Counted from the stretch's first letter, positions 1 through 9,555 are shown. The stretch is 64,000 bases of DNA from Bacillota bacterium (GCA_023405135.1 JAEXYZ010000045.1:1-64000), one strand, 5' to 3'. The notes: a model not told the origin generated them from the letters alone. Made by a program: numbers and translations.

Positions 1-19
1 GTTGTAAACTGATTCATAG

Positions 20-84
20 GGAAGACCTCTTTTCTAGGATTGGTTGTGGTGACTTAATTCTACCAAGAGAAGGTCTTCCTTTTT
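20..84 (+). terminator. Rho-independent terminator of a gene left of the window
   Basis: GGAAGACCT (20-28) pairs with AGGTCTTCC (71-79). The stem extends through CTTTT/AAGAG with a G-U pair, and TTTTT follows. The loop is about 30 nt, longer than usual, so a structured leader remnant is possible. Confidence 0.6.
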
Positions 85-250
85 ACATGGAAATTTTCAT
101 TTACACAAAATATTTTATACTCTCTTACATTAGCCTATTTATAGTTTTTAGCTTTACAAACAATATTATTATTAATGAAAATGGTTAATTATCATGATGG
201 GATTTGGAAAGTACTTTAGAAAAAACTTGCTGTAAAATAGGTGATTATTA

Positions 251-280
251 TTGATAAATACCAATCTTTAAACTTATAAT
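251..280 (+). promoter_or_regulatory. Sigma-A-type promoter for the esterase gene
   Basis: TTGATA (251-256), an 18-nt spacer and a perfect TATAAT (275-280) lie 60 nt upstream of the chosen ATG at 341. The match was made by eye only. Confidence 0.55.
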
Positions 281-340
281 AAAAACATACTAACTTTATA
301 GGTATTGTTTGAATTGGAAAAAGAAAAGGATTGTGATCGT

Positions 341-1279
341 ATGGTAAATTTATTAAATGTTTCAAAGCAATATTTAGATGAGGTAAATAAACAACCTGCA
401 TTACATACAATGACACCTAAAGAAGTACGAAGATTACGAGGAACTACTTTAAATAAACAACCAATTAAGAATGCAAATATCAGTAAAATTGAGGATAATG
501 TTATTTCAATGCGAGATGGGGAAAAAATAAAAATTCGTATTTATACTCCCCATGGTGATGGTCCATTTCCGGTGATTGTTTATTATCATGGTGGTGGATG
601 GGTGTTAAATAACATCGATACTTGCCATGAATCGTGTCAATTACTTTCATTAAAAACGAATTCTATTGTGATTTCTGTGAACTATCGGCTAGCCCCTGAA
701 TACAAATTCCCGATACCAGTTTACGATGCGTACGATTCTTTTCGATGGACTTATAACAACGCAAAATTAATAAACGGTATGACAGACAAAATAACGGTAA
801 TGGGTGATAGTGCTGGGGCAAATTTAGCGACAGTCGTAACAATTATAAATAAAGAGCTTCAAGGCCCGAAAATTAACTGTCAGATATTACTTTATCCCGT
901 AACAGATTTATCCTATGATTCGCCTTCTTATGAGCAATTTAAAGTAGGTTTTGGCTTAGAAAAAAAGGATATGGAGTGGTTTGGGGATTATTATTTAAAC
1001 GATGAAAGCGAAAAAGTAAATCCTTATGTAGCACCTTTAAGAGCAAAGGATTTAAGTAAATTACCACCGGCATGTATTATCGTAGCTGAAAATGATGTAT
1101 TAAGAGATGAAGGAATCGCCTATGGTAAGAGGCTTAAGGAAGAGGGGGTATCAATAGACTTACACATAGCTGATGGACTTGTTCATAGCTTTTTTACTAA
1201 AAATGAAATTTTCAATGTTGAAATTGAAAATACTTTATATTTAATTAATGATTATTTGAAAAAATTAAATGAATGTTAA
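341..1279 (+). CDS. Alpha/beta hydrolase, HSL-family esterase/lipase
   Basis: A 312-residue probable carboxylesterase of the hormone-sensitive-lipase family, hydrolysing short acyl esters in the cytoplasm. HGGGW (83-87) forms the oxyanion hole and GDSAG (155-159) carries the nucleophile Ser157. Asp252 in ENDVLRDEG and His282 in LVHSF complete the triad, so it looks active. The frame stays open upstream to a TTG at 305, but AAAGGA 10 nt before the ATG at 341 favours the shorter start. It appears monocistronic, with its own promoter at 251-280. The natural substrate cannot be told from sequence. Confidence 0.88.
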   Translation: MVNLLNVSKQYLDEVNKQPALHTMTPKEVRRLRGTTLNKQPIKNANISKIEDNVISMRDGEKIKIRIYTPHGDGPFPVIVYYHGGGWVLNNIDTCHESCQLLSLKTNSIVISVNYRLAPEYKFPIPVYDAYDSFRWTYNNAKLINGMTDKITVMGDSAGANLATVVTIINKELQGPKINCQILLYPVTDLSYDSPSYEQFKVGFGLEKKDMEWFGDYYLNDESEKVNPYVAPLRAKDLSKLPPACIIVAENDVLRDEGIAYGKRLKEEGVSIDLHIADGLVHSFFTKNEIFNVEIENTLYLINDYLKKLNEC

Positions 1280-1459
1280 TTTCTTAAATCTAATTTTTGT
1301 CTCCCTTTTATTTTTACTATTATATATTATTAAATGATTATGTTGTTACTTAAAGACTGTATGGGCAAAGGAGCAATAGTATTTAAATAATAGCCCGACT
1401 CGTATTATTTTTTAACCATTCTGGATTCAAAATGAGTAATGAGATGGAGGTGTTTGAAA

Positions 1460-2170
1460 ATGAGCTTAGTAACAATAAGCCCAGGTCATTACGGAGTAGG
1501 GACGGGTACTCGAGATATTATTGATGAAGTACGTGAGGCGAGAAAAGTAACAAATCGTGTTGTAGAAATATTAAAAAGTAAGAACATCGGGGTGACAAAG
1601 GTAGAGGATAATACTTCCCGAACACAATCACAAAATTTAGATTATTTAATCTCTCAACATAATCAAACAACTAGAAAAGTAGATGTAAGTATTCACTTTA
1701 ATTCATCAGGAGAAAGAGTAAACAGTGCAATCGGAACAGAAGTGCTCTATTTAAGTGATGGCAATAGAACTCTTGCTGCTAATATGAGTAAAGCGATTTC
1801 ATCTGCTAGTGGCTTAAAAAATCGAGGTGCCAAAAAAAGAACAGATTTAAAATTTTTAAACCGCACCTTAAAACCGGCAACACTAATCGAGGTTTGCTTT
1901 GTTAATTCCGTAGCAGACGTTAATATATATCAAGAGAATTTTGAGGCGATATGTAAAGCAATCGCAAATCAGTTAATAGAATACGTTTCAGATGGACAAT
2001 CACAACCAGAAGAAAAGGGATTGAGTCCAATTGCTAATAACGGTACTATTACTACGGCAATGACAAGCTCTACTTTAATTCGAGCATTAAATGAAATAAT
2101 AGCTGATCAAGCTTCTGTCAAAGCGATACTTGAAAAAGGAATTTCAGAAAATGCCATTAGTAAAGATTGA
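1460..2170 (+). CDS. N-acetylmuramoyl-L-alanine amidase (Amidase_3), C-terminus probably truncated
   Basis: A zinc amidase that cuts the bond between N-acetylmuramic acid and the stem peptide of peptidoglycan. Zinc ligands His10 (SPGHYG), Glu23 (IDEVREA) and His79 (SIHFN) and catalytic Glu144 (LIEVCF) are all present in 236 residues. There is no signal peptide, as in many prophage endolysins and mother-cell lysis amidases. GGAGG at 1446-1450 selects the ATG at 1460 over the ATG at 1439. The frame continues for 27 sense codons beyond the TGA at 2168-2170, to a TAA at 2252-2254, with a coding-like translation. The tail was probably lost by a point mutation, for example TGG to TGA. The catalytic domain is unaffected. 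Confidence 0.85.
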   Translation: MSLVTISPGHYGVGTGTRDIIDEVREARKVTNRVVEILKSKNIGVTKVEDNTSRTQSQNLDYLISQHNQTTRKVDVSIHFNSSGERVNSAIGTEVLYLSDGNRTLAANMSKAISSASGLKNRGAKKRTDLKFLNRTLKPATLIEVCFVNSVADVNIYQENFEAICKAIANQLIEYVSDGQSQPEEKGLSPIANNGTITTAMTSSTLIRALNEIIADQASVKAILEKGISENAISKD

Positions 2171-2254
2171 CTAAATAAATTAAATAATAATACGATGACA
2201 ACTGCTGATTTACTAGGCCTTTCTGTACTTATTGTCCAAAAAAGCATGAAATAA
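2171..2254 (+). pseudogene. In-frame tail cut off from the amidase gene
   Basis: The reading frame continues directly after the amidase TGA for 27 codons and ends in TAA. It includes the stretch TMTTADLLGLSVLIVQ, which looks like a coherent helical C-terminus. A terminator follows within a few bases of the second stop, as if this were the original gene end. Readthrough of the TGA is the alternative to a truncating mutation. Confidence 0.5.
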
Positions 2255-2256
2255 AA

Positions 2257-2309
2257 AAACACCTGTAATTACCATGAAATAGGAATGGTAAATTACAGGT
2301 GTTTATTTT
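2257..2309 (+). terminator. Terminator after the amidase gene
   Basis: Long hairpin: AACACCTGTAATTACCAT pairs almost completely with ATGGTAAATTACAGGTGTT, then TATTTTTT. It starts right after the downstream TAA at 2254, not after the TGA at 2170. Confidence 0.85.
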
Positions 2310-2420
2310 TTATAAGTTGTGAAGGAAGTGAAACTTTTTACAATCGTGGACGTATAAAAGATTATATATATAAGGATAGTTTATACATAATAAATTAAGC
2401 TGGAAGAAGGGAGAAACGGT

Positions 2421-3320
2421 ATGACGTTGCAATTAGAACACGTTGTTAAAAAATATAAAGATTTTACTGCAGTAAATGACTTGAACTTTTCAATAGAGAA
2501 AGGTGAAATATTCGGTCTTATCGGTCAAAATGGTGCTGGTAAAACTACAACCTTTCGAATGATTCTTGATTTACAAGAACAAACATCGGGGAAAATAATG
2601 TGGGATGGAAAGCCGATTAAAAAGATTAATCGAGATTGGCTCGGTTATTTACCTGAAGAGCGCGGTATTTTTCCTCAAATGAAAGTGGAAGAACAATTAA
2701 CATTTTTTGGTGAGCTTAGAGGGATGGATCGTAAAGAGTTGAAGAAAGAAATTGACTTTTGGATAGAAAAATTTGAACTTGAGGAAAAAAGGAACGACAA
2801 GGCAGAGACATTGTCCAAAGGAAATCAACAAAAGGTTCAATTAATTTCCAGTTTCATTCATAAGCCGAAGTTTTTAATATTGGATGAACCATTTAGTGGC
2901 TTGGATCCCGTAAATAGAGATTTATTAAAAAGCGCGATTTTACTTTTAAAAGAACGAGGAACAACTATTTTGTTTTCTAGTCATCAAATGGATAATGTCG
3001 AAGAATTATGTGATCATCTATGTTTATTAAAACGGGGTGTTTCACTATTTGCAGGAAGCTTACTTGATTTGAAAAAACAATATGGAAAAACAAAGCTAAC
3101 AATTCGAACTGATTACCCTTTAGAGAAGTTAGTAAAAATGGCTGGTGTTCTAGAGGTGAAGGAAGAGCGAGGAGAATATTTGATGAAATTAAAAGACGAA
3201 TCCTTTGCACAACCTATTTTTGAAGCTGTTTCAAACGGTCTTTATATCGAGAAGTTTAGTCTCGATTATTTATCATTAGATGAAATTTTTAAAGATAAAG
3301 TTGGTGGCGACAATGAATAA
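2421..3320 (+). CDS. yhaQ: ABC exporter ATP-binding subunit, YhaQ/NatA type
   Basis: A 299-residue ATPase that powers the membrane partner encoded next. Walker A is GQNGAGKT (35-42), the signature is the LSKGN variant typical of NatA-like exporters, and Walker B is FLILDEP, followed by the H-loop SSHQ. The extra C-terminal domain of about 80 residues and the total length match Bacillus YhaQ better than NatA (about 246). GAAGGGAG precedes the ATG. Its stop codon lies 8 nt inside the downstream gene, so the two are translationally coupled. The substrate is unknown; sodium export, as for NatAB, is only a family-level possibility. Confidence 0.85.
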   Translation: MTLQLEHVVKKYKDFTAVNDLNFSIEKGEIFGLIGQNGAGKTTTFRMILDLQEQTSGKIMWDGKPIKKINRDWLGYLPEERGIFPQMKVEEQLTFFGELRGMDRKELKKEIDFWIEKFELEEKRNDKAETLSKGNQQKVQLISSFIHKPKFLILDEPFSGLDPVNRDLLKSAILLLKERGTTILFSSHQMDNVEELCDHLCLLKRGVSLFAGSLLDLKKQYGKTKLTIRTDYPLEKLVKMAGVLEVKEERGEYLMKLKDESFAQPIFEAVSNGLYIEKFSLDYLSLDEIFKDKVGGDNE

Positions 3321-4551
3321 ACTAGGAATATTAGTGAAGACGTTGTATAAGCAAAAGATCCGTCAAAAATCATTTATATTAATGACTTTATTGTATATAG
3401 CGGTTATTTCAATAATCATGTATTGGTCAGAGATTAAAGGAATTTTTATTAATGATGAACCATTAAGTGTAGCATTTATAAATGAGACAGATGTTGAATT
3501 AAATTCTATTTTTACTTCTAATGAAGATATATTGTTTACTTACCCAAAGGAGACTGAGGAAGAAGTCAGTAAGCAGCTGGAAAATGGGAAGTTAGACGCG
3601 ATTGTTGTGATTTCAGAAGAGAAGAACAGTTTAAAAGCTAATATTATTACTTATGTACCACTGAAATTAAATGATCAATCATCAATTTCGTCACTTATAC
3701 AATATGCAGCTAAATTATATGGCATTCAACAATTAAATATTACAGCTGAAGAAGCTGAACTATTATTAAATTCAGAGCCTATCATTGTTAACACGAATTT
3801 AAATGAAGATGTCGCACAGGGGAAAAGTGAGGCAGAGAAGCAATCAGGCATTTGGGCTTCATACTTTGTTGGAATTGTCATTTACTTTTTCTTAATGTCG
3901 TTCTTATCAATGATTACGACAGACGTAGCATCAGAAAAAGGTTCAAGAGCTTTAGAAATGTTACTTGTTAGCGTAAAACCTGGTACACATTTTCAATCAA
4001 AACTAATAGGTGTATTTTTAGTGGCATTAACACAATTTGCAGTTATTTTCGGCGTATTATATGGATTTCTTCGTTTTACAGATGACGGGCAAAAGTGGGA
4101 AACCGTTCAATCCTTTATTCGTGAAATTTCCTATACTTACGTACTATATGTAATTGTCTTTTTACTTCTGACAATTTTCTTATATTTAATAATGGGTGCC
4201 CTATTTGGTTCTCTCGTTTCGAAAGTTGAAGAAGCATCCCAAGTAATGACACCTGCCATTTTAGTTATGTTAGCCGGTTTCTATGTAATGATTTCTGGTA
4301 TAGGGAACCCGGATACAATGGTGATAAAAGTGTTTTCTTATATTCCTTTTACTTCAGGAATGGTAATGCCTATGAGAATTGGAGCTACAGATATCTCTTC
4401 AATTGAACCGATTCTTTCATTAGTAGTAATAATTGCAACTGTTATTACAGCTTATATAATTAGTCTTTCTTTTTACAAACGGAGCGTACTAACTTATAGT
4501 ACGGGTAGCGTTATTCAAAAAATTAAAACTGTTTTTAAAGTAACAACATAA
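3313..4551 (+). CDS. yhaP: ABC-2 type exporter permease, YhaP/NatB type
   Basis: Membrane partner of the preceding ATPase, 412 residues. One N-terminal transmembrane helix (about residues 20-40) is followed by an extracytoplasmic domain of about 150 residues and then five or six helices, the ABC-2 permease plan. The charged segment TTDVASEKGSRALEMLLVS is the conserved cytoplasmic loop of NatB/YhaP proteins. The ATG at 3313 is preceded by GGTGG and overlaps the ATPase gene by 8 nt. A terminator follows immediately. The frame is open from 3280, but that start lacks a ribosome site. Confidence 0.85.
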   Translation: MNKLGILVKTLYKQKIRQKSFILMTLLYIAVISIIMYWSEIKGIFINDEPLSVAFINETDVELNSIFTSNEDILFTYPKETEEEVSKQLENGKLDAIVVISEEKNSLKANIITYVPLKLNDQSSISSLIQYAAKLYGIQQLNITAEEAELLLNSEPIIVNTNLNEDVAQGKSEAEKQSGIWASYFVGIVIYFFLMSFLSMITTDVASEKGSRALEMLLVSVKPGTHFQSKLIGVFLVALTQFAVIFGVLYGFLRFTDDGQKWETVQSFIREISYTYVLYVIVFLLLTIFLYLIMGALFGSLVSKVEEASQVMTPAILVMLAGFYVMISGIGNPDTMVIKVFSYIPFTSGMVMPMRIGATDISSIEPILSLVVIIATVITAYIISLSFYKRSVLTYSTGSVIQKIKTVFKVTT

Positions 4552-4561
4552 ATATTTAAAG

Positions 4562-4592
4562 AGACTATCTAGTATAAAAGATAGTCTTTTTT
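4562..4592 (+). terminator. Terminator of the yhaQ-yhaP pair
   Basis: AGACTATCT (4562-4570) and AGATAGTCT (4579-4587) form a perfect 9-bp stem followed by TTTTT. Confidence 0.9.
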
Positions 4593-4780
4593 ACAATTTA
4601 ATTATACAATGGATAACTTTAGAACTATTAAAAGGACATTTTTCGATTATCTTAAACTTTATCAGACTTCTTTTCTATCAATTTTCAAAATAGTATAATA
4701 CCTACTAGTAATTATATTTCCCTTAGATGTATAATATATACAAATTAATAGTTTACATGTATATGTTCGGAGGTGTTAAT

Positions 4781-5395
4781 ATGAATTTGATTGCAGAGTC
4801 AATAGAACTTGGTGATTATTTGAATGAACTACCAGTTGTCAATTTTTCACACGAGTTAATAAAACAAAGAACGAGAATGTTATTTTCCGACGAACTAAAT
4901 GATATTGAAAAGGTGAAAATCGCCTATGAGTACGTACGAGACGAAATTGCTCAGTCTTTAGATATTGACAGTCAATATGTTCCTTGTAAAGCATCGGATG
5001 TACTGAATTATGGGGAAGGGGTATGTTTTGCAAAAGCTAATTTACTTGCAGCTATATTACGATTACAAACGATACCAACCGGATTTTGCTACCAACGCTT
5101 GCTTATACAAGGTAACATTGAAAATGGGTATGCATTGCACGCACTAAATGCAGTTTTTATTCCATCTTTAAATCGATGGATTCGACTCGATGCACGGGGA
5201 AATAAGGAAGGGCATTTTGGTGAATTTTCAATCAATGAAGAAATCTTACCTTATGAGCCAAATGAAAAACTCGGTGAAAAAGACTATCCAATCATTTATA
5301 CAAAACCGAACATCGACGCAATGAGAGTTTTAGAAAGAAGTACTGATGCTCATAAAATGTATCGATATGATTTGCCATCAGCTATATTAATTTAA
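4781..5395 (+). CDS. Transglutaminase-like cysteine protease-fold protein
   Basis: A 204-residue protein with one transglutaminase-like core. Cys82 (GEGVCFAKA), His120 (YALHALN) and Asp137 (IRLDARGN) form the expected papain-like triad, so it should be catalytically competent. There is no signal peptide or membrane helix, so it is cytoplasmic. Such proteins may cleave peptides or amides rather than crosslink; the substrate is unknown. GGAGGTG six bases before the ATG at 4781 fixes this start, and the upstream in-frame ATGs at 4727-4765 have no such site. It is monocistronic and followed by a strong hairpin. Confidence 0.8.
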   Translation: MNLIAESIELGDYLNELPVVNFSHELIKQRTRMLFSDELNDIEKVKIAYEYVRDEIAQSLDIDSQYVPCKASDVLNYGEGVCFAKANLLAAILRLQTIPTGFCYQRLLIQGNIENGYALHALNAVFIPSLNRWIRLDARGNKEGHFGEFSINEEILPYEPNEKLGEKDYPIIYTKPNIDAMRVLERSTDAHKMYRYDLPSAILI

Positions 5396-5402
5396 ATTAT
5401 AA

Positions 5403-5452
5403 AACAAAAGGTCTAACAAAAAGCATATTTGCTTTATGATAGACCTTTTGTT
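5403..5452 (+). terminator. Terminator of the transglutaminase-like gene
   Basis: AACAAAAGGTCT (5403-5414) pairs with AGACCTTTTGTT (5441-5452). A second internal hairpin, AAAGCATATTTGCTTT, sits in the loop. A-rich on one side and T-rich on the other, so it may work in both directions. Confidence 0.75.
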
Positions 5453-5504
5453 GGTTATTAATATGAAAATGTCTCACGAATTCAACTTACTATTAGTTGT
5501 TTAT

Positions 5505-5784
5505 TTATGGCACCATAACATTAAGTGTGCGGATTGCTTCTTCTTTTGTATTATATATAAATCTTCTACATTATTATCTTCTGAATAAATAGCGGTTTCC
5601 ACTAATGATTTTCCACGCATTGCTACTGATGCTCGGTCTAAAACGAGGGCTATGTTTTCACGTGATAATCTAAAGTTCCGTCAAGTTTACCGTTAAATAC
5701 ACTTGCAGACTTCACTGCCGCAACATTTGTTGTTATCGCACATGTTGTAAAAAATAATGTTCTTTCATTGTTATCTCCATTCAT
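5505..5784 (-). pseudogene. Decayed small gene, two frameshifts, family not recognised
   Basis: Read on the minus strand from an ATG at 5784, a coding-like frame gives MNGDNNERTLFFTT and on to a TAG near 5650. A second frame continues it (SRENIALVLDRASVAMRGK, then LVETAIYSEDN). Near 5545 the third frame takes over and ends in EEAIRTLNVMVP and a stop at 5505-5507. Joined, they would make a protein of roughly 90 residues. No single frame is open across it and there is no clear ribosome site. I do not recognise the family. The rest of the 5396-6012 gap is AT-rich with nothing else evident. Confidence 0.5.
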
Positions 5785-6024
5785 AGTAAATTAACATAAT
5801 ACTTTTCTAAATTGCATTTAAAATTAATAAGCATACATAAAAGATTTCCATTTCATTACCCACTTCGGATGTCTTTTGAACTAGGTATGTTTTACAATAA
5901 TTTTTCTTTCTTACTACCGATATATTAGAAATTTTGATAAAATACGTGAGTTAGTTTCAATAAACAGAAATTTCTATAAAGTGAAAACATTAGTGAACGA
6001 TTATAGATAAAAGTGGGTGAAATT

Positions 6025-7785
6025 TTGAAACTTTTTTGGAAACTGGATTGGTTTTTTAAAGAAAGAAAAAAAGAATATATAATTGGCCTTCTCATGTTAG
6101 CTTTTGTAGCCCTTTTAAATTTAATTCCACCTAAAGTAATTGGTTATGTTATTGATGAGATTGCGTCCAAACATCTAACTTTACAATCGCTTATTAAATG
6201 GATTGCTGTCATTATCGTTGTTGCCATAGCTATGTATATACTTCGCTATTATTGGCGATTAATGATTTTCGGTTCATCAAACTATCTTGCTAAAACACTT
6301 CGCGAAAAACTGTTCCGCCATTTTACGAAAATGAGCCCATCATTTTATCAAAGGCATCGTGTTGGAGATCTTATGGCTCATGCAACGAATGATGTTTCAG
6401 CAGTTCAACAAACAGCAGGGTCAGGGGTGTTGACTTTATTTGACTCATTAACTACAGGTGGGTTTGTGATCATTGCAATGGCTTTTACAATTGACTGGCG
6501 ACTGACATTAATAGCATTAATTCCTATGCCAATTATGGCAGTAATGACTAATTATTATGGCAAACTTTTACATGAAAGATTTCATCACGTACAAACGTCA
6601 TTTTCTAATTTAAATGATAAAACACAAGAGAGTATTTCAGGAATAAAAGTTATCAAAACCTTTGGACAACAATCGGACGATATTGCGGATTTTACTAAAC
6701 TTTCAAAAGATGTAGTAGAGAAAAATATGAAAGTTGCTCGGATTGATTCATTATTTGACCCGACGATTAGTTTGATTATCGGGATTTCTTTTTTATTAAG
6801 CTTAGGCTTTGGAGCAAAGTTTATTTATGAAAAATCAATGACCATTGGTGATTTAGTTGCCTTTAATACGTATTTAGGTTTACTCGTTTGGCCGATGCTT
6901 GCTTTCGGTATGTTATTTAATATTATCGAGCGTGGTTCTGCATCATATAACCGCATTGAGCAATTATTATCTATTCCTATTGAAATTGATGATAAGGATG
7001 ATGCATTAAATATTGTGCCAGTAGGAAATCTCTCTTTCCACGTTAAAGAATTTAAGTTTCCTGGTAATTCAACGGCTGCATTGAAAAATGTTCATTTTGA
7101 ATTAAAACGAGGTCAGACATTGGGGATTGTTGGGAAAACAGGCTCTGGTAAAACAGCAATACTTAAGCTTCTGCTTCGGGAGTTTGAAGGTTACGATGGT
7201 GAAATTAAATTTGGAGAACATAAAATTGATGACTATAAGAAACAACGATTACGTGAGGCAATTGGATATGTACCACAAGATCAATTTTTATTTTCATCAA
7301 CGGTTTTTAACAATATTGCATTTTCGAATCCTAAAGTTTCTATAAAGGATGTTGAACAAGCAGCGAAATTAGCTCATATCCATGATGATATTTTAAGATT
7401 TTCGGACGGCTATGAAACGATTGTCGGCGAACGGGGAGTTTCCTTATCAGGAGGTCAAAAGCAACGCATATCGATTGCCCGTGCATTACTGATGAAACCA
7501 GAATTGCTCATTTTAGATGATTCTTTATCGGCAGTTGATGCAAAAACAGAAGAAGCAATTTTAAAATCATTAAAGGAAGCGAGAACGGATGCTACAACGA
7601 TTATTACATCCCACCGACTTAGTGCTATTGAACATGCCACACTAATTATTGTATTGCACGAAGGAGAAGTCGTTGAAAAAGGAACACATGAAGAACTAAT
7701 GGCACTTAAAGGCAGATATTACGAAACATATCAGCTTCAGCAACTTGAAACTTTAGTTGAAAAGGGAGGAGAATTAAATGAATAA
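6025..7785 (+). CDS. Heterodimeric ABC multidrug exporter half, degenerate-site subunit (YheI/BmrC or YknU type)
   Basis: A 586-residue fusion of a six-helix exporter domain (about 1-310) and a nucleotide-binding domain (about 330-580). Walker A is GKTGSGKT and the signature LSGGQKQR is intact. Walker B ends LLILDDS, with Asp in place of the catalytic Glu. This marks the non-hydrolysing site of asymmetric heterodimers such as BmrCD. The TTG at 6025 is preferred because GTGGGTG, the only ribosome-site-like sequence, overlaps the alternative GTG at 6013. It overlaps the next gene by 8 nt. It probably exports hydrophobic drugs or lipids, together with its partner. Confidence 0.88.
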   Translation: MKLFWKLDWFFKERKKEYIIGLLMLAFVALLNLIPPKVIGYVIDEIASKHLTLQSLIKWIAVIIVVAIAMYILRYYWRLMIFGSSNYLAKTLREKLFRHFTKMSPSFYQRHRVGDLMAHATNDVSAVQQTAGSGVLTLFDSLTTGGFVIIAMAFTIDWRLTLIALIPMPIMAVMTNYYGKLLHERFHHVQTSFSNLNDKTQESISGIKVIKTFGQQSDDIADFTKLSKDVVEKNMKVARIDSLFDPTISLIIGISFLLSLGFGAKFIYEKSMTIGDLVAFNTYLGLLVWPMLAFGMLFNIIERGSASYNRIEQLLSIPIEIDDKDDALNIVPVGNLSFHVKEFKFPGNSTAALKNVHFELKRGQTLGIVGKTGSGKTAILKLLLREFEGYDGEIKFGEHKIDDYKKQRLREAIGYVPQDQFLFSSTVFNNIAFSNPKVSIKDVEQAAKLAHIHDDILRFSDGYETIVGERGVSLSGGQKQRISIARALLMKPELLILDDSLSAVDAKTEEAILKSLKEARTDATTIITSHRLSAIEHATLIIVLHEGEVVEKGTHEELMALKGRYYETYQLQQLETLVEKGGELNE

Positions 7786-9547
7786 TCAACCGAACTTTTC
7801 AAATAAAGAGCAAAGAAGGATCTTTTTAAGACTTATAAAATATATAAAACCTCATAAAAAAGAAGTCACAGTTGCATTGTTTTTACTATTTTTAACGGTT
7901 ATTGGAGATGTTTTAGGTCCTTACATTATTAAGGTGTTTTTAGATGATCATATAGGAAAAAATAATTTTGACTTAAAACCAATTGTTTTTTTAGCAATTT
8001 CTTACTTTATTATCCAATTACTTAATGTGTTATTTACTTATTTGCAACTGGTGAAATTTCAAGAAATCGCCCTTAGAATTATTCATCAGTTGCGAATTGA
8101 TGTTTTTAATAAAATTCATCAGCTTGGAATGCGTTATTTTGATGATACACCAGCAGGTACAATTGTTTCTCGAGCTTCAAACGATACGGAAGCGATTAAG
8201 GAACTTTTTATCTCTGTACTTAGTTCCTTTGTGCAGGCGGCATTCCTTATAATAGGTGTCTATATTACGATGTTTTTACTTAATTCAATGCTAGCACTAT
8301 ATGCTCTAGTGTTACTGCCACTTATATTTTTAGTCATTTATTTGTACCGGAAATATAGCTCCGTTGTGTATATGACAATGCGAGAAAAACTTAGTTTATT
8401 AAATGCAAAATTGGCGGAAACATTATCTGGCATGAGCATTGTACAATCATTTCGCCAGGAAAAAAGGTTGAATGATGAATTTGATGAGATTAATCATGAA
8501 CACTTTATCGCTATGATGGATAATACAAAATTAAATAGTTTACTTTTACGACCAGTTATTGATTTAATTTATTTCACAGCAATTGTGATTATTTTATTTT
8601 ATTTCGGCATAACGTCATTTGATACAGCCATTGAAGTAGGTGTTATTTTTGCCTTTATTACGTATATAAGCAGATTTTTTGAACCTATAAATCAAGTTAT
8701 GGAACGTTTAGCCTTATACCAGCAAGCCATTGTAGCAGCTTCCCGGGTTTTCCAGCTATTAGATGAAACAGAAGTAGAACCGAAGCAATTGGATTGTTCA
8801 GCTGAAATAACGAATGGATTAATAGAATTTAAAAATGTTACTTTTAGTTATGATGGGAAAACGGATGTTCTAAAAAATATTTCATTCATGGTAAGTCCCG
8901 GTGAAACAGTTGCACTTGTTGGTCATACGGGTAGTGGGAAAAGTACCATCATTAATTTACTCATGCGTTTTTATGAATTTGAGCAAGGTGACATTTTCAT
9001 CGACGGTCAATCTATTAAATCTTTTAGTAAAAAGATACTGCGAGAAAAGCTAGGATTAGTATTACAAGATCCGTTTCTTTTTTACGGTACGATTGAAAGT
9101 AATATAAGACTTTTTAATAACGATATATCAGATGAAGATGTTCGAGCAGCAGCTCAATTTGTTCAAGCAGATAAATTTATCGAACAATTACCAAATCAAT
9201 ATAAACAGAAAGTGACTGAGAGAGGGTCTACTTTTTCAAGTGGTCAAAGACAATTAATTGCATTCGCGAGGACAATTGCGACAAATCCGAAAGTGCTTGT
9301 TTTAGATGAAGCAACAGCATCAATTGACACGGAAACAGAAGTAGCGATTCAGGAGTCTCTAGAAAAAATGAGGAAAGGGCGTACAACAATTGCAATTGCC
9401 CATCGACTGTCAACGATTCAAGATGCTGAACAAATATTAGTATTACATCTTGGAGAAATCGTCGAAAGAGGTACTCATCAAGAATTATTAGCACAAAAAG
9501 GTCTTTATCATAAGATGTATCTATTACAAAATGGCATTGTAGAGTAA
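7778..9547 (+). CDS. Heterodimeric ABC multidrug exporter half, hydrolysing subunit (YheH/BmrD or YknV type)
   Basis: Partner of the preceding subunit: 589 residues, six transmembrane helices, then a nucleotide-binding domain. Walker A is GHTGSGKS and Walker B LVLDEA keeps the catalytic Glu. The signature is FSSGQRQ rather than LSGGQ. That is the expected complement: this FSSGQ faces the partner's Asp-bearing site, leaving one canonical ATPase site per dimer. The length is nearer YknV (about 600) than BmrD (about 670), so the exact orthologue is unsettled. GGGAGGAG precedes the ATG, inside the end of the previous gene. Confidence 0.88.
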   Translation: MNNQPNFSNKEQRRIFLRLIKYIKPHKKEVTVALFLLFLTVIGDVLGPYIIKVFLDDHIGKNNFDLKPIVFLAISYFIIQLLNVLFTYLQLVKFQEIALRIIHQLRIDVFNKIHQLGMRYFDDTPAGTIVSRASNDTEAIKELFISVLSSFVQAAFLIIGVYITMFLLNSMLALYALVLLPLIFLVIYLYRKYSSVVYMTMREKLSLLNAKLAETLSGMSIVQSFRQEKRLNDEFDEINHEHFIAMMDNTKLNSLLLRPVIDLIYFTAIVIILFYFGITSFDTAIEVGVIFAFITYISRFFEPINQVMERLALYQQAIVAASRVFQLLDETEVEPKQLDCSAEITNGLIEFKNVTFSYDGKTDVLKNISFMVSPGETVALVGHTGSGKSTIINLLMRFYEFEQGDIFIDGQSIKSFSKKILREKLGLVLQDPFLFYGTIESNIRLFNNDISDEDVRAAAQFVQADKFIEQLPNQYKQKVTERGSTFSSGQRQLIAFARTIATNPKVLVLDEATASIDTETEVAIQESLEKMRKGRTTIAIAHRLSTIQDAEQILVLHLGEIVERGTHQELLAQKGLYHKMYLLQNGIVE

Positions 9548-9555
9548 TTACCCCT

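Noticed and set aside
1439..1459. Upstream ATG start for the amidase
   Set aside because: The ribosome site GGAGG lies inside this extension, so the ATG at 1460 is the true start.
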